DNA of 64,000 nt from Dinochytrium kinnereticum. Its lineage: Eukaryota; Chytridiomycota; Chytridiomycetes; Chytridiales; Chytridiaceae. The notes beneath the pieces are model-generated. The model had not been told where the DNA came from. It saw only the letters and a program-made list of their open reading frames with translations, and ran no database searches. How positions within the stretch are numbered: position 1 is the stretch's first letter; every line of letters begins with the position of its first letter. The position numbers and the translations under genes were made by a program. Below are positions 50,090-62,365 of the stretch, piece after piece. Location: positions 62,001 through 126,000 of the forward strand of contig JADGJT010000015.1 of NCBI GenBank assembly GCA_027604005.1. The letters are read 5' to 3'.

Positions 50090-51406
50090 ATGGAGCTCCC
50101 ATGCAAGTTCTTTCAGTTGGGATCTTGCCGATCTGGTCGGAACTGCCGCTTTTCGCATGATCGAGACAGGGGAAGAAGCGAACTCGTTTGCACCTGTAAG
50201 CAGGTGTTCAGGAGGATCATGCGCTAACCGTTCCAGACTTTGCACAAGGAAACTGCCGGTTTGGCGACAGCTGTGGTAGATTTATGAGCGATGATAATGT
50301 TTTGACTGCTCTAGTGCTGCCTCATCGAAAGCCTGATGTGATCAAGAAGAGTACACCTGCAACAAAACCTCCACCTGCCAAGCCCCCTTCAAATGTGTTG
50401 AACACCCGGGTCTACTCAGAGAATGTTCTTTCGAAGCCAATGATGTCTGGATCATGGGCCAAGGCCGGCGATGAATCGAATGCATCGTATAACTTTATTA
50501 ATGGACCAGATGGGTGGCCATCGGAGTTCTACTCTGATATCCCCACGACCGTGGAGGCGGCTGAGCAGCCACCACCGCCTGTATCATATTCCGCAGTAAT
50601 TGCTGCCGACATAGAAGGAGAACCGGCTGTAGAAACAATTGTATTAAGGAAGGCCCCTCTTTGCTCTTTTGCCCTGAAGGGTCTTTGTCGTTTTGGTGAG
50701 AAATGCCGGTTAGTCTCCACTTTTTTGCCATTACTGAGTGATGAGGAATGTTCACGGCAACCAATGTCCGAAATGCCTGCTTTTCTGCCTGCATCCATCA
50801 AATTCTGCATCGGAGGATCATGAACATATCTCTAGCTGCAATGCGGAACCTGCTTCCACAAGTTTTTTAGAAGATGATCACAGTGCAGAGATGGAATGCA
50901 CTGTCTGCTTTGAAAAGGTTCTGGACAAGATTGACCCACGCTTTGGTATTTTATGTAGGTGTTCTTTTTATCTGGGTTTACTCATAAACTAGCCTGCGAA
51001 CATTGCATCTGCTTGGAATGCATTCGGCAATGGCGATCAAACGAGCGCATGGAAACGGCGAAGGTTGCTTGTTATTTTTACTTTACTCTATCATGACTGA
51101 TTTCCTTTAATTCTGTAGACCTGCCCAATCTGTCGAACCTTGACGCATTTTGTCCTGCCTTCCACTAGATGGATACAGGATCCTGTAAAAAAGGAAATCG
51201 CCTTGCAGGCCTACAAAGACAAGCTGTCTCAAATTGACTGTTGTCACTTCAACTTTGGTGAAGGGACTTGTCCGTTTGGAACGTCTTGTATGTATCGGCA
51301 TTGCTTTCCGGATGGGACGAAGGAAGAGGTTAAGCTTCGTTTCATGCTTGGTGACGACGAAGATGTCAAGGTCATGAACAAAGTATTTCTCTCTGATTTC
51401 CTGTAA
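50090..51406 (+). CDS. makorin-type C3H/RING E3 ubiquitin ligase
   Basis: RNA-binding ubiquitin ligase. ATG 50090 gives MELPCKFFQLGSCRSGRNCR followed by FSHDRD (first CCCH). After an intron (about 50194-50236) the second finger reads CTYFAQGNCRFGDSC; a 39-nt intron (about 50277-50315) then supplies VLPH, completing CX7CX5CX3H. Taken unspliced, this finger would lack its His. A Pro-rich linker, a third finger (CSFALKGLCRFGEKC), the makorin Cys-His box (HGNQCPKCLLFCLH) and a RING (ECTVCFEKV, HCICLECIRQW, CPICRT) follow. The last CCCH is CCHFNFGEGTCPFGTSCMYR with HCFPDG. The set and order match makorins. It is head to head with GGT, 60 bp between starts. Confidence 0.92.
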
Positions 51407-51532
51407 TTATAGCATTCTTGCCTATTTATTTAATAATGTGGGAGAGCCCTTGCCAGGCTGTCAATAAAGTGAACCTTTGGCGCTGCAAGCTCTGTACATA
51501 TACACTGACAATTTTTGCTACTAAACGTTGCC

Positions 51533-52903
51533 ATGGGAGAGGAGAAGTACACAAAGGAGAAGAAGGTTGGAGAGGGAACATATGCCGTGGTGTATAAAGG
51601 TTGGTAGCCTTGTGTCGAAACACAATGCTGATGAAACCTGAACAGGCTACGACATTGCAACCAAAAGACCAGTGGCTATCAAGAAAATCAAGATCGGGCA
51701 GTTTAAGGATGGTTTAGACCTGTCTGCAATACGGGAAGTGAAATTCCTGCAGGAACTACGGCATCCCAACGTGGTGGAGGTAAGTATTTGTGTAGAAATA
51801 AGCGGTAACCTTGAAACATTCAAGCTGATTGATGTCTTCTCTCACAAAACGAATTTGAACCTGGTCCTTGAATATCTGGACTCAGACCTTGAGATGATTA
51901 TCAAGAATAGAGGCGTAGTTTTTAGCGCTGGGGACGTTAAGAGCTGGATGCTCATGACATTACGCGGAACATATCACTGCCATCGAAGCTTCATACTTCA
52001 TCGGGTTAGCTATATGAAGAAAAAAACCCATTCTGACAGCAAACTAAGGATCTAAAACCCAACAACTTACTTCTAGCAAAAGATGGTAGCTTAAAACTGG
52101 CGGATTTTGGTCTCGCGAGAGACTTCGGGGACTATTCCAAGGCCATGACATCTCAAGTCGTAACAAGGTTTCAGGTTTTGCTGTTCTTTAAACTGACCTT
52201 TTCGTAGATGGTATAGAGCACCAGAATTACTTCTTGGTGCCCAAAGATATGGGTATGGCATAGACATCTGGGCCATTGGATGCATATTTGCAGAATTGCT
52301 TCTCAGAGTGCCATACCTTGCAGGGGATTCAGACATTGGTCAATTGCAAACCATCTTTCGTGCTTTGGGGACGCCAACCGAGGAAGAGTGGCCTGTAATT
52401 TATACATTTCTTAATCTCAAGCTAATGTCCGCAGGGAATGATGGATCTTCCAGACAAAAAGAACCTTGAATTTCAGCAATACCCAAAAACACCTTTAAAA
52501 ACGCTTTTCACCGCTGCCGGTGACGACGCTTTGGATCTACTTGAGCGGATGCTCAAGTATTGTCCAAGCCAGCGCATCACGGCTTACGACGTAGGTGCAT
52601 TCTAATATAAAGTCAACTTATGATCTCGTCCTAGGCACTTCAACACTCTTTCTTCTCAAATTTGCCACGTCCAACACCTCCAGAACGGCTACCACGAGAT
52701 ACTTCCAAGCAACCATCCGCGAGTGAGAAGGGCAAAGATGGAGATATAAAGGCTGGTGTGAAGAGAAAATCACAGTTTGAGGGTAAGAATTCTCTTTAAT
52801 GGTCCCTCTTGAACGAATCTTATCTTCTTCATTACAAACTAAGAAACGTTTTGCAGGTTCGGAAGGAGAGCCTCAGTCTAAACTTGCACGAAAGCTATTC
52901 TAA
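51533..52903 (+). CDS. CDK7/Kin28 (CAK, TFIIH kinase)
   Basis: Cyclin-dependent kinase of TFIIH that phosphorylates the RNA polymerase II tail and, in many organisms, activates other CDKs. ATG 51533 gives [20 protein letters not shown]. Markers: [34 protein letters not shown] (the C-helix differs from PSTAIRE), [18 protein letters not shown] (over an intron), [11 protein letters not shown] and T-loop [19 protein letters not shown]. Then [20 protein letters not shown], and a C-terminal tail ending SKLARKLF. About eight introns of 35-60 nt. The NxTxxTRWYR-style T-loop and N-terminus distinguish it from CDK1/2 and CDK9. Confidence 0.95.
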
Positions 52904-53507
52904 AACATCCCAACTGGTCGCCTTTCGCTCGCTCAGTCTGCAGTTGTAAGAAGTTACTCCTGATAGTTGAGACCCCCGAATTAACCGATTTCAGCTTTAT
53001 ATACTACTTCAGCCAACTCTCCTTTATGTGCCGATTTTTTGTAAAAAAGATTCAGGCCTCGTTGTTGCTGTCTTTTCAAAATAAACCTGCATTCTGCTTG
53101 CCTGCCGACTTTCGATATAACAGTGATCATGATATAACCCGGTAACGCCCTTTCGCGTGATCTTCTTGCAGCCATGAACAAGTAAAGAACGAGAATTTAC
53201 GAAGGGTCAGAATTGTCTGACGTGTATTGAAGGATCTGTCTTGTGAGCAGGTATGACAGGTGTTTCAGAAACGCTGCCAATAACAGGTATTGCCTGCGGA
53301 CGTAGCATCTCTCATTCCTCCGTATCAGCCCAAGCAGGCAAATCCTTCATCCTTTAGCTGAGGTCGTCTGAAATCCGAGGACGTGCGAGGAAATTTTGCT
53401 CTTCTTTCATCTCCGCCACTCAGTTGTAAGACTTCCTCAACACCTCCACAAGTTAAAGCCTCCTTCCGATACTCACCGTCACCCAGCAAGCATCCAAAGC
53501 CTCCTCG
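52904..53507. other. intergenic stretch, CDK7 to SVF1
   Basis: About 600 bp with no coding pattern I can support on either strand; a minus-strand open frame at 52981-53181 has no family features. It should hold the CDK7 3' UTR and the SVF1 promoter and 5' UTR. Confidence 0.5.
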
Positions 53508-55003
53508 ATGTTTTCATCAAGCTCAACCCCATCCCCCTCAGCTGGGAGTCCCAGCCTCAAAAAGTCATCGTCGAGAATGTCCCTGAAGAAGATGTCCTCT
53601 CAGATCTTCTCGTCAAAGAAGTCTTCCAATTCAGAGCTAGCCGAGGATACCAAGAAGGCACATGTGATGCCTATTGAGAGTATAAATGTTGAGTACGATG
53701 ACCTTAAGTGGGTCATGGAGCCCAGCTCCACCACGGAGGGTCAGACCTTCTACATGACTCTGGACAATGGCGTGTTCATGTTTGTTCAGGTACACTTCGC
53801 GTTATGGATTATTCTGTCTATCTTAGCGATTCATTTATTTTTTCCTGTTATCAACTGCTGACGGTAATGATTTTAGGCTGTGTATTCGACGATGGGGTGA
53901 GTGGTTGTTCGGTTGAAGTGAGGTCCCTCGAAAGGTTCGGCTAACTCTTTCTTGCATCTGCTCATAATCAGTTTGAGTCCCTCAGTTCAGGTTAGCTCTC
54001 CTTAATTATTGCCACCGTATTACATTCTTCTCCCCTCTAACTAGCCTTTCTTTAGCTCACCATTAAGATATATAACTTGCCTGGGGGGAAAGAGAAGACA
54101 AAGGCTCTCTCTTTCGGCGGCGGATCCTTTAAGCTCTCAGAAGATCGGCTCTCCGTGGACTGTGAGCAGATTTCGATTAAATTCGACTCCAACACGCTTC
54201 AGTACCGTGTTGTCTTCAACGCCTCATCCGACTGCACTATGGATTTCACCTTCAAACCCGAGAGTGAATTCTTCAAGGTGAACGATGGGAGGTTTTTGTT
54301 CACTGGAGATCCGGCAGGTGGCTACGTTAGCGCTCAGTTCTTGCCCAGGGCAAGCATTTCTGGATCGATGACAATTGATGGGAAGCCATATGACTTGAGC
54401 GGTCTTGGCCTCTACTGCCATGCTATCCAAAACAAACCTCAATGCATTGGAAAGTGGAACTTTATCAACTTCCAAGGGAAGGACGCATCTATGATGATCT
54501 ACGAAGTTCGTACGGGGTTTGCTTTCGTCTTTCGGTTCGACTGACCTTTTATAATTATTATTATTTTTTTGTAGTTCGAGATGCCCGCAGACTCTGGGTA
54601 CGCTTTTGATGTCATCAGCGTTGGCGCAATTGTTAAGGATAAAAGGATCCTCGCAGTGACAACGGACAACCGTGTTATTCACACCAAAAGAGAGTACGAC
54701 GACTTTAGCGGCTACCAGATCCCTGAGGAAGTGAACCTCACCTGGAATGGTACGACGACAAATGGCACCAATAAGCCCATCAAGGTCGAGATCACACAAG
54801 AGTGCAAGACGATGTACGCCAAGATTGACGTACTCTCGGAGCTGCCCTTCCTTCTCCGTAAATTCATTCAGACCTTCATCACCTCCCCGTTCTTGTACCA
54901 GTGGGTTGAGGACCTCACGGCCAAGGTGACTGTGGGCGAAGAGACCTTTGAGTTCAGCGGCCGCATGCTGATTGAGAGCACATTCCTCATGACAATGAAC
55001 TGA
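53508..55003 (+). CDS. SVF1: Svf1-family survival factor (lipocalin-like)
   Basis: Fungal protein of the Svf1 family; in yeast it moves ceramides between ER and Golgi and supports survival of oxidative stress. The start at 53508 is followed by a Ser/Lys-rich N-terminus, which may be amphipathic (SPSLKKSSSRMSLKKMSSQI). Family motifs: DLKWVMEPSSTTEGQTFYM, NGVFMFVQ, AVYSTMG (after a short intron), KTKALSFGGGSFKLSEDRLS, GGYVSAQFLPRASISGSM, GLYCHAIQNKPQCIGKWNFI and, after the intron at about 54507-54573, FEMPADSGYAFDVISVGAI. Ends ESTFLMTMN. Four introns of 35-90 nt. Codon use is more GC-ending than in the first 40 kb, as in the next gene. Confidence 0.9.
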
Positions 55004-55116
55004 GCCTTGCAGCAACAGCTCAGAGGCCTTTATCACTTTGGACTTTTTATTTAGCCGCTGAAACCAAAAAGAGAAACAAAAAAACAAAAACATCTTTGGT
55101 TTGAAACGACAAACTT

Positions 55117-55136
55117 TTTTTTTTTTTTTTTTTTTC
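55117..55136 (+). repeat. poly-T tract before DBP3 start
   Basis: An unbroken run of about 20 T, 12 bp before the ATG of the DEAD-box gene. Poly-dT tracts often keep promoters nucleosome-free, but so near the ATG this one could also be in the leader. Confidence 0.7.
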
Positions 55137-55148
55137 AAAGAGATTGTC

Positions 55149-57315
55149 ATGGCTGGTCTAAAGAAGAAGAGGGTTGAGGAGGATGCCGCACCTCAGGACG
55201 TTGAGATCGTGAAGGAGAAGAGGAAGAAGGTCAAGACGAGTGAGCCAGCCGAAGAGGACCCTGCACCAAGAGATGACGGCGAGGTGAAGAAGAAGAAGAA
55301 GAAGAAGGAGAAGGCGACCGAAGAGTCGTCCGAGAGCAAGCCCGCAAAGAAGCGCAAGGCCGCCGCTGAAGAGGAGGCAGAGCCCACCAGATCTTCATCA
55401 ACAAAGACCAAGAAGAAGGCCACTCTTGAGAAGGATGACATGATGAAACTCGCTGAGGAAGCCTCACGAACCTCTGAGATTGTTTGGAAGACATGGGAGT
55501 TTAAGGCTAGCAAAGACCTGAAAGAGATGCCCCAAACCAAGATCGATGAATTCCTTAGCAGCAACGCCATAACTGTATCAAACGCCGGTGATGAGTTCCG
55601 ACCGATCATGGAGTTCTCGCATGCATCGTTCCCATCGGACCTGGCTGAAGCCCTTTCAACGTTTCCCCGACCCACCCCTATTCAAGGTATCGCCTGGGAA
55701 CCCATATTCCGTGGTCGAGATCTCGTTGGTATTGCAGCAACCGGTAGTGGAAAGACTTTGGCATTTGGTATCCCCGCTCTTTTGTTCATCAAGAACAAGC
55801 TTGCCGAGGTCACGAACCGCGACATGGCCAAGCGAAAGATTCGGGCATTGATCCTCTCACCAACTCGTGAGCTTGCCACGCAGATTCAAGAGAGTATTGA
55901 GTCATTTGGATCCAAGATGGGGATTAAGAGCGTTGTGTTGTATGGGGGGACTAACAAGGGGGAGCAGATTAAGCTGTTAAGGCAGGGAGCGGATATGGTT
56001 GTGGCCACTCCTGGGAGGCTGATGGATTTGGTGAATGATGAGCTTTGTGATCTTTCGGAGGTTGGTTACTTTGTTCTGGACGAGGCGGGTGGGTATTTTT
56101 TTCTTTCTTCCTTCTGGTTTTCATTTCGTTTGAATCGTAATCTAACGAATGCGCCCTTCCTCTTTAAAGACCGAATGCTGGACAAGGGTTTCGAGCCTGA
56201 GATCAGGAAGATTGCTGGTGAATTAAAGCGTAAGGATCTCCAAACCGTCATGTTTAGGTTAGTACCCTTCTGCACTTCCTTTACATGAGGCAAAAAAAAA
56301 AAATAATCTAACCCACTGATAACAGCGCGACATGGCCTCCAGACGTCCGAAAACTCAGCGACCAATACCTCAAAGACCCTGTCCATATCACCATCGGCTC
56401 GAAAGACCTCTCCGCGAACTCAAACATCACCCAAAAAGTCGAAGTCCTGGAACCCGCCATGAAGCGCGGCCGTCTTCTCGCCCTCCTTAAGGATTATCAC
56501 AAGACCAGGAAGAACAAGATTATCATTTTTGGATTGTACAAGAAGGAGGTTGAGCAGCTGGATGACTTTTTGAGGCAGAAAGGCTACCGCGTTCAGAGTC
56601 TTCAAGGGAACTTGTCGCAGGATAGGAGGACAGAGGCGATTAGCGCTTTCAAGAGCGGAACTTGCCCACTTTTGATTGCGACAGATGTTGCTGGGAGGGG
56701 TATTGATATCCCTGATGTGGAGTATGTGATCAATTATACTTACCCATGTGAGTTTGTTGCTGTGATTGCTCTTATGTGTGGTTATTTATTTTTTTTTTAA
56801 AATTTCTCTTATTTATTATTTATTTACTTTTAAAGAAAATCATTTTTAACACTGACTGACTGTTCTTATGTTTTTTCTTCGCCCCTTAGTGACGACTGAA
56901 GACTACTGTCACCGCATCGGACGTACTGGGCGAGCAGGAAAGAAAGGCGTTGCCCACACATTCTTCACATCATTCGACAAGGCCCATAGCGGTAGCCTGA
57001 TCAACGTTCTCAAGCAAGCTGGTCAAGAAGTCCCAGCGGAATTGATGAAGTTTGGAACAACAGGTGACCTTGACGTTTTATTTTATTTTTATATAATCAT
57101 GATACATCATGCATTATTCTTTTTTCTCTTTGGGCTTTTTCTTTCGACTTGGAATTTTTTTCATCCCTCACTTAACTCATCTTTTTCCTTTTTGCTTTTG
57201 AACGACAGTCAAGAAGAAGCTCGACCCCACCTATGGCGCTTTCACAAGAGAGATCGATCCTAACGCAAAGTCCGTCAAGATCAAGTTTGATGACAACAGC
57301 GATGATGACGAGTGA
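55149..57315 (+). CDS. DBP3: DEAD-box RNA helicase, DBP3-like
   Basis: Nucleolar ATP-dependent RNA helicase for 60S ribosome assembly. ATG 55149 ([16 protein letters not shown]) starts a Lys/Glu-rich N-terminus with KKKKKKKEK, typical of Dbp3. Helicase motifs in order: [13 protein letters not shown] (Q motif), [16 protein letters not shown] (I), [10 protein letters not shown] (Ia), [18 protein letters not shown] (split over an intron between A and D at about 56090), SATWP (III; after a further intron), [33 protein letters not shown] and [13 protein letters not shown] (VI). Ends [12 protein letters not shown]. Four introns are T-rich. Expression is probably high, judging from uniform codon choice. 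The ATTEDY step uses the exon at about 56889. Confidence 0.95.
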
Positions 57316-58139
57316 ATGGGGGGGATCTATTGCTTTGTTGTTTCTTGTTGACTTGTTTTCCACTTCTTTTTTTTTTTTGTTTAGTTTTTTTTTTGCTTCC
57401 TTTTGCTGAGGGCGGTCATTCTTTTAGGGGTTGGATTACTATACCCTTTTCTGGGTATTTGTCACTTTCTTAGTATGTTTGTGTGTTTTGATATGTGGGC
57501 ACGTCTTCATCGTCCATCTCTTTGGTCTCTTTGCCATCCAACATTATCCTTTTTCAGAAGAATACATTTCTTTCTCTTATCTCAGGAGTGCGCCATCGGT
57601 CTTTGAAACTTAAGCAAAATGGATTAAACAACAGGACTCTCCATTTGAGTGAAGGTATATATTTATAACAGAAAGCAAGAGATATCAAAACCAGCAAACA
57701 CTCTATCAGGCCCATCCAAAAAACAATAAAAGGAATACACCTAAAACACCAACAGCATTCCACGAAAGCAACACTTCAACACGCTTAATAAATCTCATTG
57801 AACCCCCTCCCCCCCTCACACTAAACTCTCATTCTCAAAAAAATAAAAAAAAAATAGAACATCTGCACCATAAAGTGTCTCGGAACGAAAAGCGAAAGGT
57901 GAACAGCTCCTCCACAAATTGATGAGAGAGAGGAGTGATGATGCAATCCGTGCATTTTGAACTCGCAGGTTAAGCCTCGTGCTAGGCCGGCGATCACAAA
58001 AAAGAAAACTTTGAAACAAAATGGAAAAAAAACGTATCAATGACCGCTGATGAGCTATCCAAACAGAAATAACATGTTGGACAGAATGCACAGTAATACA
58101 CTTTTGTGGTTTTTGATAAACCCCCGCTCCATTAAAAAA
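57316..58139. other. intergenic stretch, DBP3 to IQ-protein
   Basis: About 820 bp between convergent genes. It has several T and A runs and two unconvincing minus-strand open frames (57554-57763, 57816-58091) rich in Phe/Ser/Arg with no family feature. I see only likely 3' UTR and poly-adenylation sequence. Confidence 0.5.
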
Positions 58140-60812
58140 TCAGCGAGATAAAATGCAGGGGTTTGGGGTGGAGGAAGGGGAAAGGGAAAGAAGAAAAATA
58201 CCCCCACCCATTTTCTCACCCCGCGTAATAACCTTCGCCCCTATATCAATAAACCCTCTCAACTCCACCACCCTCCTCCCCTCCAACCAAACTCTCAACC
58301 TCCACACCTCCAAAAACAACCTCCTCAATTTCCTCATCCCCTATCCACCTCCTACATTTTCCACCCATCAATCGCCCCCTTCCCGTATCTCTCTCATGTT
58401 CCAGACCCACATCAATGATCGCGTCCCACCATGGTTTCTTGCCGTCTCGAAGGGAGGCGAGATGGGAGTGTCTGGAGTGTGGGTGAGGAAGGGGGTTGTG
58501 GGTGGGTGTTGGGGGTGCTGTTGTTGGGTCGGTGATGGATCCTATAGGGAGAGGGGGGAAAGAGGATGGGTGAGAGATGGTTTTTTGTTTTTTGGTTGTT
58601 TTTTTTTTTCTTTCTTTTTTTCTGTGAAGACGATAAAGAGAAATAAAGAAGAAACCCCAAAAAAGAAGCAAACTCACCCAAAACCGCCTCAAAAACCTCC
58701 TCACACCTCCTCCTAACCCCACGACACCCCAACGACAAATCCATCCCACCCTCTCCCTCACCTCCACCCCCCAAAAAAAGCCTCCCAACCTCCCTCAAAT
58801 CCGCCAAAACCTTTGCAGCAACCGCCGTCACATCCTCATCCTCCCTCCCACCCATCCCCCCACGCTCCCCAGCGGCTCGACGCACAACCGAAACCTGCAC
58901 GCGTCGCTGTGACCGTCTCGCGTAAAGGTTGTCGAGAATCGTTTTCGTCGCCTCGGGGATGCACGAGTCTGTGATCAACGCCATGTCCTCCTTCCTCATC
59001 ACCGGAACGTTTCTACTCGGACTCTGACCACCCCCTCGTCTCATCACGGACCTCTCCCTCCTCCGTCTTTCACCCTCACGTCTCCCAAGAAACCCCCTCC
59101 ACACCCTCTGCAAGACCCGACACGCCGTCACCCGTCTCTCCGTCTCCCTCTGTTGAACGCGTGAGGCGTGCACACCTTTCAGGGCGTGAGCCTCACGCTC
59201 GTTGCGGTCAACCCTTTCTCGGGCCTTTGCGATCGTTCTGGTCGTCTCTTGCAGGGTTCGGGTCACGCTTTGGAGGCGGTGCAGTCGCCGTCGGACCAGG
59301 TGGGATCTGTAATGGGATTGGATGAGGGTTGCTGAGGCGTGGAGGTGGTGAAGGTGGCGACGGGTTCTGTGGGCTCGGTAGAGGGATTGGATGAGGGTTG
59401 CGCAGTGGGTGGGGTTGGTGAGGTCTCGATTTGGGTGGGTTCGGGGTTGAGTTGTGGAGGTGGTTGTGGTGGAGGTGGAGTGGTCGGTGGTTGATTTGCT
59501 GTTGTTGGTGGTGGTGGTTGGCGTTGGGGAGGTGGACCGTGCGGTGGTAAAGGATCCGGAATGAATGGTTGTTGCGGTTCGCGAGAGCATTGATCTTTCA
59601 GTGGTTTCAGTTGCATCTGATGACGTTGACCGTGTACGGGAATCACCCCTCCCATCACCTACCCCCATCGCATCCACCTCCAACACCTCCGCACCCCCCT
59701 CACTCGCCGTCTCAATCGTCACAACCGACCCACCCCTGACCCTCCTCCCCCCACCGACACCAGGCAACACCAAATCCCTTCTTCGTAACCTCACAACGCT
59801 CCCCCCTTCCCCCTCCTCCTCCCCATCATCAGACCCTGACACCACATCACTCAACGACGACGCGCCGTCCAGATGAGAAGGTCGCGGTGGGGAGGAGCCG
59901 TGCAGATCGTTGTCGCGAGATTGGTATATGTAAGTGTCGTCCGTCCACCACATTTCTTTGGGGGAGGTGTCGTCGGCCTGTGATGTTGTGCTGTGGTTGG
60001 GTTTTGAGTGGCTTTGAGATGAGGTCTCGGAGTGGATGGACCCTCCGTCATCCCTCTTTGACCGAATTTGATTCGTTGGTGTCTTCACTCCTCTCCCAAC
60101 CTCACCACGTCTCCTACCCACACCTTTTCCCTCCTCAACCCCATCCCAAGAGGACGTCTGAGAGTGGATAGACCCCCTGTCGTCTCCCGCGGACGCACCA
60201 GACCATCGTCTTTGATTCACCATTGGTTCAACCCCTCCCCCCTCCTCCCCCTCCTCCCCAGAGGCCGTCCGAGATTGGATGGACCCCCTATCATCTCCCG
60301 CGGACGCACCAGACCATCGTCTTTGATTCACCAGTGATTTAACCCCTCCTCCCTCCACCCCTCCCCCCTCCTCAACCTCATCCCAAGAGGACGTCTGAGA
60401 GTGCCTATCATCTCCCGCGGACGCACCAGACCATCGTCTTTGATTCACCATTGGTTTAACCCCTCTCCCCTCCACCCCTCCCCCCTCATCCCCCTCATCC
60501 CCCGAAGCCGTCCAAGAGTGGATGGATGACCCCCCGTCGTCCCTCGCGGACGCACCAGACAACCGCCTCTGACGACGCCTTGACGTCGCAGCCCCACCGC
60601 GTTGGTGTTCCCCACACCCCACCCTCTCATCTTCACCTCTCCCGGCGGGTTCGAGGTCACGGTTCCGATGGGAAGGGGTTGGCGTTGACGAGGATGACGA
60701 GGATGCGTCGCGGTCGTCGTGATGGGTGTTGGGGGGGTGGGGAGGTCTGGAGGATGCAACCGGTGGAGATGGTGGAGTGATGGCTTTGTCGTCACGTTTT
60801 TTTAGTCGTCGA

Positions 60813-60855
<43 letters not shown>

Positions 60856-61993
60856 GTCGTGATGAAGGTGATCTCTCGTTCCTTCTTTCAACGTGGCGCA
60901 GATCCTGGCCATGACGAGAAGGCGACGACCATGACATCACCGAAGAGGAGGAGGAAGAAGAACGCGACCCTCTTGGTTCCTCCATCCGATTCAGCAAACG
61001 TCTCGAACTCATCAAAGACAACAACGTCCCATCCCCAACCTCACCACCACCTTCACCAACCTCAACCTCATCCCACGATGATGACCTCTTTGAGTGAATG
61101 GACCGCTGATCATCCCTCATCGACAACGCTCCCCCTCGGCCATCCACACGGTTCCCAACAACCCCCATGGCGGTCTCCTCCTCCCTCCCTTCACTCGTTT
61201 TAATAAAGTCCTCGGACAAGGAAGAGGACGACGACGATGAGGAGAACCCTGACCCACTCTTCACGGAGGTTGAGCGTTCCTGTTCCTCCTCCACATCCTC
61301 CTTCTCTCTTCTGGGTTGAGGACGGTGGGAGGCGGCGTGTCGAAGGGTTGGTGTGGTGCTTGTTGACGATGACGGAGGTGAAGGAGGAGAGGGGGTTGCG
61401 TGTGAGAGGTGGTGGTGGTGGTGTGATTTCGATGACGATGATGACTTTAACGAAGTGGGTGACCCACCGCGACCTTCCTCATGAAGATCCAGCACACGTC
61501 GACAAGACGACGATGACGACGATGACTTTAACGAAGTGGGTGACCCACCGCGACCTTCCTCACGATGATCCACCACACGTCGACAAGACGACGATGACGA
61601 TGACGATGACGACGACGACGACGACGACGACGACGAAGACTTTAACAAAGAGGGTGACCCACCGCGACGATCCAGCACACGTCGACAAGACGACGACGAC
61701 GACGACGACCCTCCGCTCCTCAAGGAAGAGGGCGACCCAATCCCTGCGGTGCGTCGATTCTTGGTGGCAGTGTTGCCTCCATGTGTGGTTGTCGTCGCCA
61801 GAGCAGAGAGGATGTTGGGGGACGGTTTAATGGTGGTGGTGGTGGGTGGGGTTGAGGAGGTCGAGGTCGGGGTGCGGTGGTGGTGGGTGGGTGGTGGTGG
61901 GGGTTGGGGTGAGAAGGAGGTTGAGGAGGCTGAGGAGGAGGTTGAGGAGTGGATGGAGTGGATGGAGGAGGAGGAGGAGCGTCCTCTGGCCAT
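58140..61993 (-). CDS. Ser-rich IQ-motif repeat protein
   Basis: Very long open frame of about 1,190 residues plus a C-terminal exon. From ATG 61993 (MARGRSSSSSIHS; the same frame extends to 62128) the first 60% is low complexity: poly-Ser blocks and tandem repeats, one around GSPTSLKSSSSS with CRRVLDL, one around RRWSGASAGDD with a SIHSQTSSWDEVEEG spacer. The C-terminal third holds IQ motifs that should bind calmodulin or myosin light chain: ATLIQSLYRAHRTRRHLHHL, ATLIQSHYRSHLVRRRLHRL and a third in RVLQRVWRGFLGRREGE. After AVAAKVLADLREVGRLFLG an intron (from about 58682) joins to SLRDGKKPWWDAIIDVG near 58480. The terminal exon is unsure (stop at 58140 or 58246). I do not recognise the family. 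Confidence 0.62.
60170..60580. repeat. coding minisatellite, about 110-120-bp period
   Basis: Three to four tandem copies of a unit containing GGACGCACCAGACCATCGTC at about 60182, 60293, 60411 and (diverged) 60541. The copies lie in the frame of the IQ-protein gene and encode the RRWSGASAGDD repeats. Period is not exactly constant, so units have gained or lost codons. Confidence 0.8.
60811..60856. repeat. (GAT/ATC)n microsatellite in coding sequence
   Basis: About 15 uninterrupted trinucleotides. On the minus strand this reads as a poly-Ser tract within the IQ-protein. A smaller set of GAC/GAT tracts at about 61510-61720 does the same. Confidence 0.85.
61430..61710. repeat. coding minisatellite, about 75-100-bp period
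   Basis: Three copies of a unit with GTGGGTGACCCACCGCGACC, at about 61458, 61536 and 61650 (last copy GAGGGTGACCCACC). They encode the poly-Ser, CRRVxD, GGSPTSLK repeats near the N-terminus of the IQ-protein. Confidence 0.75.
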
Positions 61994-62365
61994 TGAATGA
62001 ATGAAGGTGAAGGAGGAGTGGATGGATGGAGGGAGGGATGGATGGATGGATGGATGCCTGTGCGTGGTTGGCAGCAGCGGGCAAAACAATGAGGTTGACA
62101 ATTCAGCGTGAAAAGGTGGAGATGACAATTTCTGGTGACAATTCCAGTTTCTTCAGTCAGTTGGGTGGAAATGAGAGACGGCAGAGTTTCATTAAAAAAA
62201 AACACTTGTTTATTTCTTCAAATGGCCAAACTCCATCCAGCCAAAGACGACAGAGAACAACAAAAGAGGACAATATCAAAGCAGGAAACGCATTCAAAGG
62301 AGAGAGAAAAAGGAAAAAAAAAAAAAAGGACAACAACTAATTGAGGCCATGTCAACGTCCATCTA

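Noticed and set aside
50284..50330. ATG at 50284 as the start of the zinc-finger gene
   Set aside because: It is inside an intron; the upstream frame from 50090 supplies two further CCCH fingers in makorin order.
59565..61830. Long plus-strand open frames rich in Thr, Pro, Arg and poly-Met/Asp
   Set aside because: They are mirror images of the Ser-rich tandem repeats of the minus-strand IQ gene.
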